This document shows, piece by piece, positions 12,720 to 26,004 of a DNA stretch of 64,000 bases (within the stretch, counting starts at the first letter, position 1; each line of letters opens with the position of its first letter). Source of the stretch: Favolaschia claudopus (taxonomy: Eukaryota; Basidiomycota; Agaricomycetes; Agaricales; Mycenaceae). The stretch lies in NCBI GenBank assembly GCA_037176885.1, contig JAWWNJ010000006.1, positions 1,798,001 to 1,862,000 on the forward strand, given 5' to 3'. The translations under genes and the position numbers were made by a program. Below the pieces are notes generated by a model. That model did not search any database. It was not told the origin of the DNA and worked only from the letters and a program-made list of their open reading frames with translations.

Positions 12720-15700
12720 CGTTCGTGTTCTTTACTACCCTTCGTCGCAAAGAAAGATACAGACAGCGGGGAAGACAAGGAAGAAGGTGGTTTGGATGCA
12801 GGTATCGCTAAGCAAAAAGCGGGCCCTTGTTGGAATAGCATTATAACCAGAAAGCTGAATCGGGTAATTGGCGATATCGTGCTAAACCGAATCTATTCGG
12901 AGATACGCTATGCGACCCAGAGTTGTGGTTCGCAAGGTGGGCTCTGACACACGTCGCCATGCATAGGGAGTCAGCGATCTCAGGGGGCCGCACATGGTGG
13001 GACCCCGGATGCGGGTCATATCGAAGACGCAACCCGCGCGCTTTTTTTTGGCGACTTGAACTCTCTCTCCCCCTTGGCTCTGTATGCTGTGTCTGTCTAC
13101 TACGCTCACTCACTCTGCCTCGCATCCAACCATCCAACCCCACTCCGCTTTACTTATCTCATCCCCCGGCATCCCAGCCGAACCACCAACTGAGCCCCCG
13201 CCTCCCTCCACGCTGACCCATCCCATATGACATCCAATACAAATATCTATGTAGCGAATCTGAGATCCAGGCCGATCCCCTGCCTTTTCCTCAAATACTC
13301 GCTTGTTTGTTTATTTGGTCTTCTAAATTTCCTATTCCGTCCCTCGTCCAATCTGCTTCCGCCGCCCCCGCGCGCGCGAGCGCAAAACGGCCTCTCATGT
13401 GAGCGGTTTGAGGAGTTTCATGTTTTGTATGCTTTCCTATCTATTCTGTGAATCTATTGTGTATGCACAGTATGCGTTGGAGAGTCGATAAGCCCTCTCC
13501 ACTATACTAGACGCCACTCCCACCCACCCTCGTCTGTCCTGTCTGCCTCGAATGCTCGTGCACAGCTGTCTGGTATCCTGTCCCCACCTAAGAAGCACTC
13601 ATCGAAACTGCACCCAACGAACCTCGGCCCCCAGCCCTCCGAATCCGTGGAATCAACTGCGATATCCCACCATCCCGCGAGGCAGTGCACCTTCTATCTG
13701 CCCTCCCCCTTCCTGACGCAGCCAATCCTCAGACGTTTCACCTCTCCCTCTATCCACGGTCAATCCAAACCAATCCATGGCACTCGACTCCACCAGAATT
13801 ATTCTTATCTGGTCTCTCGTCTGGTCTCCACCTCAGCTGGCTTTGTTTATACCTAGTGATGCTGAAGAGTACTAATCTTATCCATGGCTTTCATTTCATT
13901 CATTTTCACCTCTGTCAATGCGCTAACTCCCACATACCCACATACCTCATCCCATCCTAAATATACCTCCTCCTCCCTCCCGTTCCTTTCTCTTCGCTCG
14001 GTCTGACGCGAGCGCTCCGTCGCCACATCCGAGTTCATTTCTCACCAATCCCTCCTCCAAGCCAAGCTTCTGCTTCCTCTTGTATTCACATCAACAATTG
14101 CTCGGAACTGCATCACTACTGTATGCTATTCCTGCCACATCGAATACGACTTAGTTTCCCTCTCTCCTTCCCACTTTCTCTTCCTTCCTACTCACGCATG
14201 AGCGCGCTTCCCAATTCAATGTTCAATAACCATTCACAATGCTCTTACATTCTTCCGTCGTCAGCTTCCTCCGTTCCTTCTTTAAATATATTCCTATACA
14301 TATCCTGGACTCAACTCAACTGAATTCAACTCAACAACGCAGAGCGCGCTGCGCCGCCGCCACCTAAATCCCCACACCTACATTGATCGCCACCCGTCCT
14401 ATTCCTATTCCTATCCCATACATACCTGTTGAACCTATCTCTTCCAGAATGTTGGAAGAATTCGATGACTGGGTATGACGACCGCCGCAGTCTTAGGTCT
14501 CTCTTCTGTCTTCTGAAGCTCTCGTCCTCGGTTCAAATTCAAATTCAACCTCCGCCTCCGAAAATCTGGCTGTCTTGATTGAATGCCCATCCATCGAAAA
14601 CAGCAACAAAACAACTCAACACCCGTCTTCTAAGTAGCAGATCTAGGTACACAGGCAGAAACCTTCCAAGAAAGATAGGAATAGCCGCTTGAATGATTGA
14701 TAACAGCACGATGTCGATCTTACAGGGCGGGGCGCGACGAAAAGGAGAGGTACCTACTCGTAGGTATTCGGCCGGGATGGAAGGAGAGGGATGAGGGATG
14801 AGTCTTAGGGTAGGAATAATTACAGGATGTAGTATCCGTATCATCCCTGGTGTGTGTAAGGAAATTAATTCAGTCGGTGCGTTGTTCGAGGACACCGTGA
14901 CGGAGATTAAATTGGATTTCCGAAAGTTGGCGGGGTAGGGATTCGGAGATCTTAATATTTGATTTGGAGTACTAGTGGTACTTAGGGATTTTTCTTTGCG
15001 ACTCGCGATCGGAAGTGGTAGAGATTTTTTCAACGAGCCGCGGGAAGTTTTGCCAGTAGAAAAAGATAAAACGGGATGTGTCAGGTACTCATGAGCGACT
15101 CGGAGGAGGAGGAACGAACGAACGACGAGGGAAGCAGCGGGTAAGCTTGCTTCAGTGAAATAGGACGGGTGTTGCATGAAGCTCGTCGTTTCGATGGATG
15201 GGTACTCAATAAATAAAGAGATTCAGATTCTCGGGGGCGGAGGGCGGAAGTTGGATAAGTATTCACAACTTGAATTTGGGTAGAAGGAGAAATCCGCAAT
15301 TTGAGCCCGCGCGACGCGGATTCAACACCTCCGCATCGGGGACCTCGGTCCCGCCTCAAGTTAACTCTGAACCGCGCATATTATTCCTCCATCCGCCGCC
15401 GCCGCCACCCGAACCCGTCGGTCCCGACGTCGACGTCATCGATCGCGATATCTTCTTGCAGTTGCGTTCTATTTTAGGCGAAGGACAAGCCAATCAGCTG
15501 TCTCCGGGCGATAATTCAAACTCCGCGGCGCTCGCTCTCCTCCCCATTCACCTCATGCAATTTCCGATTCGCCGTTTCCCGTTTCTGAATTCAAATTTCA
15601 ACAAGTAATCCGGCTCTGGGAAGAAGAAGACAAAATAATTCGACTTTCAGCATTCGAAGAACTTCAGAACCGGGAAAACCTGGGAAAGCCCCCTCCAGCC

Positions 15701-18700
15701 ACCATGGTGATGATGTAGTATTGAATTGGGACGCCACAAGGTCGACGGTGTACAATGCATTGCTTGGATCTACATGTACGCCCGCGTCCCTCCGTGGAAG
15801 TAGCCGTTCATTGGAGGAGGGAGGGCGATAAGGATTTGAAGTAGTGAGCACTGAGGATCCCGCACAAGACGACACCCGGGGCCGTTCTGCCCGAATGTCC
15901 CCGAAATCCTTACCTGGCCGCCATCGAAACTCAGGCTGCGGGCAGCGGCACAGTCCCAAGTTTCCAGGGCTAAGTTACTCAGGATACCACCGCAGCGCTG
16001 GCGGCTAAACTTCCTTTTCGCGCCCGCCGTCTCTGGATCTGTTTACCTCAAATCCGGATGCAAACCTGGATTCGCCTTTGACTTTGACTTTGACTTTGAC
16101 TTTGAAGAAATCTAGGTCTCCGTTTGCTCGAGTCAGCCAGTCTGATCGTTTTCCGCACAAAGCGTCTCAAAATTTAATTTCGCTTCTCCTGAACCCTCCC
16201 GCGACGTGCTGAATGGACTAGATTTTCTTGGCCTCGACTTTCCCTCTGCGACGAAACTTTCATTCTCCGCCGGAAGCCAGGTTTCTCTCCTTTCTTCAGC
16301 TGTTGACGGAATAATTGAATGGACTTGTCGCAACAGCAGCTCATCGAGTCCTTCTCGGGTTCAGTGCGCTGCGCTGCCCATGTATTTTTCCATGTCCCAT
16401 TTCATTTTCCTTGGCTCGGACGAAGCGCTGAATTTCAACTGGACTAATATTATCGCACTTCCTTGTCGCTGATGATACAGATGACTCGACACGACACGAC
16501 ACGGAATCCACTCAAAACCGCTGCTGTTGACTCGGACTCAACACGGGAAGCACCGAACCCCCTGGAGGCAAACTGAGACATTCAGTGGGATGGGAAGAGA
16601 ACCTCAGAAGAGAAGCCCTGACGTTTCTCGGCGCCTCCCAAGCAATTCAACGGCGGAAACACAACTTTCGCACATAGAAGCAATTTTGGTCGGTGCCTTT
16701 TGTTTCATTGTGTGTGTATTCGAATCTCGAATTGATAATTGTATTCCGTGCAGAGTTCGGAACTCGGCGGGCTCGTTAACTGTGTCGACAATTGAAGAAG
16801 CATAGTGAGCGGGGTGGCGCGAGGCTGGTGAGTTGGGTCCAGTCATCCATCCATTCAATACCACCACCACTATTTTGTTCGGCACTTTCAATATCATCCA
16901 GGCAAATAAACAAACAATTGTTGCATAGACCGGAATTCGATTAGAGGCTCTCGCACGCGCGGCGCACGCGTGAGGAAGAGAACGAGGAAGAAAGTCTTGT
17001 TTTGTCCTAAACGGGAAGGAGGGCCCACGGAGAGAAGGGACAGAAGCTCGGCACGGAAACCCAGAACCACGGCTGCGCCCACGAAAGGTGGATTCTCCGC
17101 TGACAAAATGAACCGATGTTGAATTCTTTCACAGCGGGTGTAGACGTCACAGTTCCCGACCTCTCGGCGGAAAGAGATAACTCAAAGACTATTCAAGTAA
17201 GTCGCACTCGCGACAAACTCTCATAGGAAAATCCGAACTTTGAATGCAAGGATTCGAGCATTTTGTCGGGGGGGCCGCATATAACGGATGAGAATCGGCC
17301 GACGGAGCCGTCGGGTATGTCAAAAACCAGTTTTGGCTCTCTGGCTTTTCGTTTTCAGACGTAACTACTAATGCCCGTCCTTCTAACACTAACGATCCTA
17401 GCAGCAGACCCACTGACCGCTTTGCATTTCACTTCCAAGCGGGCTACAGACATTTATTGACTCGATTCGATTCAAGATCCTCAATGGGGCGAACTTGTCG
17501 GCGTCCTGCATTCCTTCTTTCTATCAATCGTGGCACCCGCCAGGACCTCTCAAATCTCCTTCTCCCGAGCGCAACTCCATCCTCACCCTCACGAACATTT
17601 GCAAATTCTTCTATTTCAAATCCAAATTCGCACGCGCACGTCCGCCGGTGACGATGGATCTCTCTCGTCCTTCGTTTTCGAAGTTCCTTCTTTGACGCTG
17701 TCTCTGGGTGTCATTTGACTCGGCTTCTCCCTCTGTTCCTGCGTCACCAATGTGCTATATGTCTCTCACTGTCTTACTCATGTTCAGTAGTTGTCTATGT
17801 CTCGTTATGCCGACAGTCTCCTGGTGTGGGTCTCGGTCTCTGGTTCATATATGAGACTGTCTCAGACTTCTATCTGCGCCGGTATATGTCCGTCCACTCT
17901 CTCAGCCAACACAATACATCGTCCTCGAACAATTCCGACCTGACTATGACTCAGACCGAGGTGTCGCTCTACGATCAACATTTTGAGACACAGCTGACTT
18001 CTCCCAGTACGTGTGTAAGAGGTAACTGACGGAGTCTGGACTTTCAAAAATTAAATCTTTTTCCACGGCCATGTTCAACATGTATTGAGCGTTTCCTCTC
18101 TGGGTGGATGAAACTCGTTCTCTGAATCGAGAAGCACACAGAGCTACTTGGACGGATACACACAACGGACACCTGTACTCCGGGTCTCCTGAGTTCAGCG
18201 AGAACTTCACCCTGGCCAGGTAAAAATTGTCTTCTTGAATTCGTACTTATTCGTCCCTCGACAGATCCGCTCTGCCGTCGTTCAAGGACGAAAGGAAGAC
18301 AAGCAGGAGCGAATAATCCGGTCAAGGCAATATATCAACTCGAAGTGGGCGATTTGCGTTGTTGAACCAAAAATAAAATTGAACCCTCCTGCTTCCTGGC
18401 CCATGAGGTGACTCGACTGGTCCATCTATGCGCGTTTCATCCTATTTATTCTGTCTGTGCGTCGTTTATAGCCATGGGAGTCCCCCACAACCGGAAGCAC
18501 AGTATTCCGAATCGTCCGAAGCGACTCGTTCGACGGCCAACAATGCAATGAATCAATTCTTTTCTTTCAGCTACGCCGCGGATTCTGTATGCGATCCCCC
18601 CTCCCTCTTCCCCCCACCAGCGCCGCGTAACTCTCGCTTGCTCTGCCTCAAAGCGCTCACTCGTCGACCAAAGTCCCGCCACACCGATATCTTAATTACT

Positions 18701-21700
18701 CGATCGGCGAGGGATCAAAATCAGTGGCATATCACATCTTATCGCCCCAAAGCTAAATATACCCACCACTGCCTCCAGCGACGTAGATCTTCCTCCTTCC
18801 TTCCCTCCCTTCCCCTTCCATCAATCCATCCATCTGTCTATCTGAGCTGCACCGCCTTTGAAGCAATCCACGACGTGTGAATATGAGTGTGTGAGTGTGC
18901 GCCAAGGAGCCCGTTGGGGTGATTTAATTTTGTTGCTGGCAACCATGGTAGTGCTCGGTTCGTCCGTGATGCTGGATGCCATAGACGCAACGCCACTTTC
19001 AAGTGGTTTGTTGGACTTGGACTCCAAGGCCGTGAAGCGAATTTGGGGTTGGATTAGATTACCGGATTCCAGTTGAAGCGATCTTGAATTAAGGCAGGAA
19101 GGAGCTATTTCCTTCAGCTCAGGTGAGCGGAGAAGTTGAATTCGAGTCATGGGCGGTGTTTCACTGGCCGCTGATACTATGCTAATCGTGAATGATATTC
19201 AGGTCCAGCGAAGATCGGCTGCTCGGTATGCGTGGTCCAGATCATTTACACTCATACTCCTCCGTCGGCGAGTTCAATATGACTGCTCAGTGGATTGAAG
19301 TTAAGTATTTCTGTGTGCCACACGGCAGTGATGCGTCCAAAATACCTTCTGGCTGCCGGCAAAGCGCGCCCAAGGCCCGCTCATGGTGCCGGTGATTTAC
19401 GCAAAATATAACAATAGCCAACCTTTCAATTGTACCTCGATACACACCGGTGATTGGGAGTTCAGGTTGAACCTATCTCCAGTGAAATTATGATGCAATT
19501 CTATTTTCGCCATTCTCTTTCTTTGCTTGGCTAAGTGCTAAATCCTATAGTTATGTACCCTACTCCAGGTATCCCATCCTTTCACCCGGACCCCGGATCT
19601 GAAACAGGCTCCGATGGCGAGTCACCGTTAATGCCTATGAAAATTAAGAAAAGTCTCTCCCTCTGCGTCTCGATGAATTGGACGACAGTAACCATCGCCG
19701 ACGGTTGAATCGTTCAGCCAGCCTTCAGGATGTTAATCACGGCAGAAGAGGAGCAGAGCTGAGCGCCGCGCTGTTGGGTTTCAAGTGAAACTATTAGAAC
19801 ATTCGCGGTTCGAACGTTCCATTCCACTCCACTGGGGTTTCGAGGAAGTTCCATTCACCGGTCGACCTACATGGATAAGTAGAACTTGGAACGCCGATTA
19901 TTGCATCCGATGAAGCGCCCACAGACGCCTACATGGAAGCGATGGATGAAGGATCCGGAATTTCCGACTCCGACTCCGAAGGCGCCGCGGTGGAGATGTC
20001 ACGGTTCAGGTCGACCCTCGCGCGTCTCTAATTCCGAGTCCTGTGAATTCAATTACGAATCCTGAGATTCGCGCTAGAAGTTCGAGAGCGATTTTTAACG
20101 CGTCTCAGTGAGACGCAATCGCACCGCCCAAGCCAGCCGGTTAGACGCAGAAGTCTACAGCTAGGTGGCGCGAATACACTTCTTACAATGGACACCGCGT
20201 GGTGCGTATGAGTACAATGGAGGTGGACATCGACGCGCGGATGCAAGTGCGAATGGCGTCACGGTAAGACGCCGTTGCATCCGACCCAATTTAGCTTCCG
20301 CTTTGACACCCAGAATCCAACAGCCGGTCATGATCATCTCATGGGTGACGTCTCCCATAAGACACCGTTCATGATGCATCCAGGCAGATCAGAAGCATCG
20401 ATCGCGCCAGTCCAAATAAGGAAAATTGTAATACTCGACGCGTTGACGTCGGTCACGTTATCGCGTTTCGTCAAATCTCCGCTTTGTGTGGTCGGCGGCC
20501 GGTGGCGGTGAGGGATTTACGGTTTGCGTGAAATTACTGGCACTCGAGAGTCCAGACTGTTCGATTTTCTCCGTTGGCTCGCAATGGACTCTCATTGGCT
20601 CTACGGCGTCGTGAACGCCTGATTCGGCTCGCTGTAAAGGGTTTCATAATTCGGAAAGGTACTGTAGCCAGGTCACATATTGCATTTGAAATTGCGTACA
20701 CAGAGCTTCGCGGGTTGATACTAAAGCGGTAAAATTCAGGTTCGATGGTTGCACTATCTCGCAAGGCGCGATATCCACGGCTTCAAGCGTTTTTTGTATG
20801 CGGGTTTCATAAATAGGAATAGAAGACAAATCGTTCAGTCCGCCCGCACTTCAAGTTCAGTACAAGTACAATGTTCCATTCGGAGCCCGCAGCGACGGGT
20901 AAGTAAATTTGCTGCGGACAGCTTAGCGACAGCCCGCGTAGCAAGTATGTACCCAGTTCTCCCGTTGCACCCGTTGTATTCAATGAGATTCAATGAGTAT
21001 TCAATCCTCGAACTTGAACATGCCTTGTCGGCACTGGCTGCCGAATTCAGCCACAAAATATCCGAAAGCGCAGATCAAACGCGCTCGCGTCAATCCCGAA
21101 ACTCGACAAACGCGCATCAGGGACAAAAGCGTCCGGGCTGTCATCAACCCCGCATTTGCTTATTGGCTAAGAGCATTGGCTCGTGTTTCTGTCAAGATAA
21201 GGTTTTTGGAGACATTTTCGCCTTGGCACTCTCACTATCGCGCCATTTGCATAAAACAGCATAAAACCTCATGGGGTAGGGGAGGGCAGTTTTTTTCGTT
21301 GCTTGTATAAGTTAAATTTGTATACTGCGCGCTGAGGCTGAGACATACTGTGTATGCATACGACTGGACTCGTTCTGTTATCCCTCGCTAAGGAAACAAT
21401 CTAGCGAGGTTTAAAGGCCGGGACTATCGTATGTTGCGGCCGAACAAGGCCGAATACAGAGTGCATGTGGGCACTATGTGGGCGGACAAGTGGCGGACAT
21501 CGCTTGCGGCTCCCCCCGCCCTCACGAGACTGGCACGTTTCTTGTGCCGCATACTTCTCCGATGGCATACGGTCCGCGATTTCCGCTACACCAAGGTACA
21601 ACGGAATCCCCAAAAGACTCTATGCCAGGAGCCACACCGACTATACGATGTTCTGGATTTAAGACCGGTGAGTCGGCAGAGATCGGAGACTCCCGACGTG

Positions 21701-24700
21701 GACACTCATTCCTGAATTCGGTTTCTTCCAACGGTGACACTTCGGAGGACACGAATTTTCCAACTTCACAACTATTGAGTTGAATATCAGGTAACGTTGA
21801 TGCAGAAGAACAACGACACCCAATATTAATACTACTGTAGAATTGCAAGTTTGCAACAGCCCTCGGTGGTCCCGGTCTTCTCGCTGTCAGCCTCAGTGCC
21901 AATGTTATTTTGGAGCCACTTACGAAGCCGGCTACAAGAGCGGCGAAGCACGGTGAAGGTGCGTCTAGGCGCTAGGTAATGATTATTAGCCTGCCGAGCA
22001 CTTGAGAAGTATAAGAGCAACTTACTAGCAACTTCTATTATGAAGCTGAAGCCGAAGATTCTGCTGCTTTATCTTGTACAAAACAATGGAAAATAAATTG
22101 AGATCCCTACTTGATTTCACGCCATTCGAGTCACTATTGCTAGCCAAGTCTTCCTAGATAGTGAATCGAGTATGTTTGCGTGCGGAGATCCGCGAAGCAA
22201 TGTTCTTCTTTCCGTTCCTCGGAAGCTCCATACATACATCCTACCTGCCTCCTGCCTCGCCTCTGCCGGCGAAGAAGCGTCGGACAGAGACGCATATATG
22301 CTGACATTTACCAAGGGTGCGCGGAGAGCGGACACGGAACGGAGTCCTACACAGAGGAATTTTTGTAGTAAGCTGAAATGTCACATATGTGAAGCGCGCG
22401 CTAATTGCCACGAAACGCAATTGAGATTCGAGACTCGAGGAGCGCAAGCAGGGTTTGAGCAAGACTGCGGGGGTTGCGACCAAGCCACTCTATCTCGGGG
22501 TAAGACATAAGCTGCAGAATAGATTGAAACAGAACTTGCGACGACCACGACATACCCAACTCAATTAACAGTCATCCCAATGTCAGTGTCAGTAATCAAA
22601 ACGGTTCGGCGGGGAGCGTAGAAGCCGACTCGGTGACTTGATAGTGCTGAGGATCAGTCTTGAAACAACCCAATGTTGTTGAGAGGTTGGTCATAGGGCG
22701 TGCCCGACAACAACGCAGCTGTAGGCGGTCCAGGGGCAGTTATACATGGCTTCACCTTCAGAACGGAGTCAGCAAGCTATCGATCTGTGACGAGCGCAGA
22801 GTAGGATAAAGTTCAGGGAGAGCAACCTAAACGCCGTTGAATTGAGAGACGTATCGAACAGCGACGACAAAATCTCTTCGTGTGCTGTGCTGATAAAGTT
22901 GAACCACACTCGCTATAGTAATCGTTAGATTCCCACCTCAAAATCGACCAGCAAACACACCTGACGAAGTCATGCGACGTCGCAACCTGCTCTGGGAGCG
23001 AAATACCCCATACTGCCAGAACAAAATACTTCCATGGATGATTTTCCTATGACTGGGCATGCATCGCCGCAGATAATGAAATCAGCTCCCGAACTGCGCC
23101 ATCCAAGAATATAGAACGGCGACGACGGGGTTAAGAAAAGATGAGAATCGAGATGATATCTTGTTCCAGATGATGAATGAATGCTGATGGTGGGGAAGCT
23201 GGGCCCGCGGGAAGATCATCCGTTGCGTCCCGGAAATGATAATGGAGATCAAGGAGGCGGTGCTGCTTCTGAGAGGAAGTTCTGTTGAACTCTGCTCTAC
23301 TCTGCTGAAGTCGACGTACGGCGACATACGGGACAGTGCAGTTGGCGCGTCGGGCAAGTCGGACGCAGCCTTGTGGCGGTGGGTTGCCTGAGTGCAATGT
23401 ATCGTTAGACTTGCTGTGAATTCTGGTAGAAAGCTGGGCGGCCGCCGATGCGCCTGAGAGTATGTAGATTCATGAACATTTCTGCGTTCCCAATCCCATG
23501 TTCGCTTGAAGGACGGGAGAAGATCGGGAAGGCCGAATGGTGCAACTAAACAAATTGATATGGAAAGTTTTTCACCCTGCCGAATGGGTGTTGAAGTGTC
23601 TTTACAAAACCTAGACCCCGAATCAGTACAAGTATTCGCGGAGCGTGTAATTATGAATCGGCTCGTACTGTATTGGATACCATGCTTTCACATACATCGT
23701 CAAACGCTTTCAACAAGCTTCGAGCAAGTGCCGGGTAAGATGGCGACAGAACGGAAAAGAAATACCTGGGTTCAACGACAAGGCTTCAAGTTGACCAGGG
23801 TTGAAGTTGACAAGCACTCTCAACCGTCATGCACGAAAGGAGTCTCACGGATTTGAATTTGAACGGTGGACATAGGGCGTAGTACGTCTCTGCAAATGAG
23901 AAGCAATTGGCAAGCAAAGAACAAAGTTTTGTGAATGGCGGCGCAGCGCAAAGAGTATATTGATGAGTACCAAACCTTGACACAGTGACACTGACAAGGA
24001 GGGATCCACGGCCAAATGGTTGTTCATGTTGAAGAGGCCCAGATTTGCTCGTCCAATTGGCGCACAGTATACAGAAGGTTTGGAAAGGTTTGGAATCTCA
24101 ACGATAGTCAACACCGCGGGCATGAATTATCCTCGGAAACTCCAAAGGTCAGTTGACCACATCGCGCCTTGCCCTCCATCTGGGTTCCATGTTGGTTCCA
24201 TGCATAAATTGAATCGGTCGGTACCGGCGGCAGAGTATTGGGAAAGATTCTTCAAATTTAACGCCTATAGAGTTCTCGGATATGGATTTTATTTCCACCA
24301 GTGGCCAACAGCCCGAGGTACTGACTCGATACCGCATTGAAGTGACGCAGAGAAAGCACAATACGACAACATGTCTTGCTTCTAGTTGACGAGCCAGGTG
24401 CTGACCGTAGCCGAGCGCTTCACAGTGCCATAGTACGAACCCAATCGGAAACCGACAGCGCTTGGCTTGAAGCTTGTTAAGCGTTTTGCGGGGATGACAA
24501 GCGTGAAGTCGAGACAGCGTGAGTTTCACCATGTAGTGGTTTGACAGGCAGATAAGAGCGGCAAGCGGCTTGGGGCGGGCGACGTGTCAGGTTCGAGGTA
24601 AAACAGCGTGGATCCTACAGAGGATGTAGTATCGTTTTTACCGCGCGGAACGACGGGGAAAGGGCGGGAGCGGAGCCGAGTCGGATATTCGGGTGGCTAG

Positions 24701-26004
24701 TTCCTGCTCAGCACGGGCAAGTAATGGTGCCACGGGAGATACAACGATACAGCGAGGAGCCAAGAGAGAGAGGCCCGGGTGTGAATCCGCGTCAAGCGCG
24801 GGGTAGCTCGCCGAATTTAGTTCTGTCGTTCATGCGGACTTGCGGAGCGACAGATGAGGCAATTGCGGATTGACGTTACTGTATGTAGAGTCCTCAGTCG
24901 GCCAAGTCATCCCAGTCATCTGCGCAGTGCGAACCGTAGATGGAAGAACTTTGGAAGGAGCTCCGTTTCGGGGTGGATTAGCCGAACAGAGCGCGCACCG
25001 CGGTCGGACTCGTTCGATCAAACGCGAGACCCAGGAACGGTATATGGGCTTCTGAATAGTAGATGCTTGCTGACTGTATGAGTATCAAGTTGGGCTTCCC
25101 GGAATGAAGGCCGAATGTATAGAATGGAAAGTATCCGGGCAGTACCGACTGGATTGAATGGACCATAATTGAGAAATGTGTCGATGACGGTTGTGACAGC
25201 GGCGCACTGTCAGACAGAGGGTATTCAAGGTGACTAGTGTCGCATCGCCTCTTGGTGTTTCCAGACGGTCTGCGGATGAGGCCTAGGTGCCGCTGAATGA
25301 AGTGATTTTCCTGGCTCTGTGCTGGCTTTAGGTATGCACATTTGGGGCTTTAGTGAAATGGTTACCAGTGGCATTGGGGCCAAGTGTTTCGTTGCGTTCA
25401 ATTGCAAGACCAGACATTTCAGTCGCCTGGTCTTGAAGGTCTGGTGAGAGCCTGGGGCCAAATTCGGACTCGGACAAGTCTACAAGTCCAGTTGCCCACT
25501 TGTGGTATTCAATCAGCTGAAGCGTCAGGTTGAAGGAGTGCAGATGATACACACGATGGCCTTTTCGAGCCACTATGCCGCCCGCCACTTCTCGCGCCCT
25601 CACTGCACGTCATGCAGCCTTCAATGTGCTTGAAACACCATAGTTGGAAACGCGAGGTGAATCACTGAATTCTGAGTCGGCAATTGCCAACTAAGTACTT
25701 AGAAATCAGGGTGAAATCGCTCGGAAATATCTCCCGAATTTCCTTCATGCACCTAAGTACGTCTTGGCTCGAGATTTGGCTTGGGTTTCCCCGAATAAGC
25801 TGGAAAGCTTGAATACTTGGTCAATGTTCGAGAAGAGGGGTGTGACGCGACGCGTGACACCGTCACCCTCCGCCTCTCCACGCGTCGGTCGCCGACGATC
25901 CACTCGTACTAACTCATTACCAGCCAGGACCTCGTCAGACCGCTAGACTCTTTGAATCTGGCTACACTCCGACTGGCTCTATTTGAATCCGTGGCCATAA
26001 CTAG
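12720..26004. other. Gene desert of about 13 kb upstream of the GATA gene
   Basis: No convincing gene. The part nearest the GATA gene (about 12720-14400) is pyrimidine-rich on the plus strand, that is purine-rich on the GATA transcript strand, and could hold its promoter and a long leader. Farther out the sequence is mixed, with many small overlapping frames on both strands; the longest (14545-15177 minus, 20749-21264 plus) have no domain, no codon periodicity I could trust and no in-phase intron continuation. I found no tRNA, transposase or reverse transcriptase. The right end is the promoter of the Dsc2-like gene. Confidence 0.55.
16076..16104. repeat. Hexanucleotide microsatellite (ACTTTG)n
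   Basis: Four consecutive full ACTTTG units, preceded by a partial CTTTG unit, lie inside non-coding DNA. It is short and perfect, so probably polymorphic between strains. No role is implied. Confidence 0.9.

Noticed and set aside
14545..15177. 210-codon minus-strand frame
   Set aside because: Unbiased composition, no recognisable motif, and no splice-compatible neighbours.
15270..15608. Plus-strand frame with a polyproline run
   Set aside because: The proline run comes from a CCGCCGCCGCC simple repeat; nothing else supports coding.
20749..21264. 171-codon plus-strand frame
   Set aside because: No domain recognised; protein looks like translated non-coding DNA.
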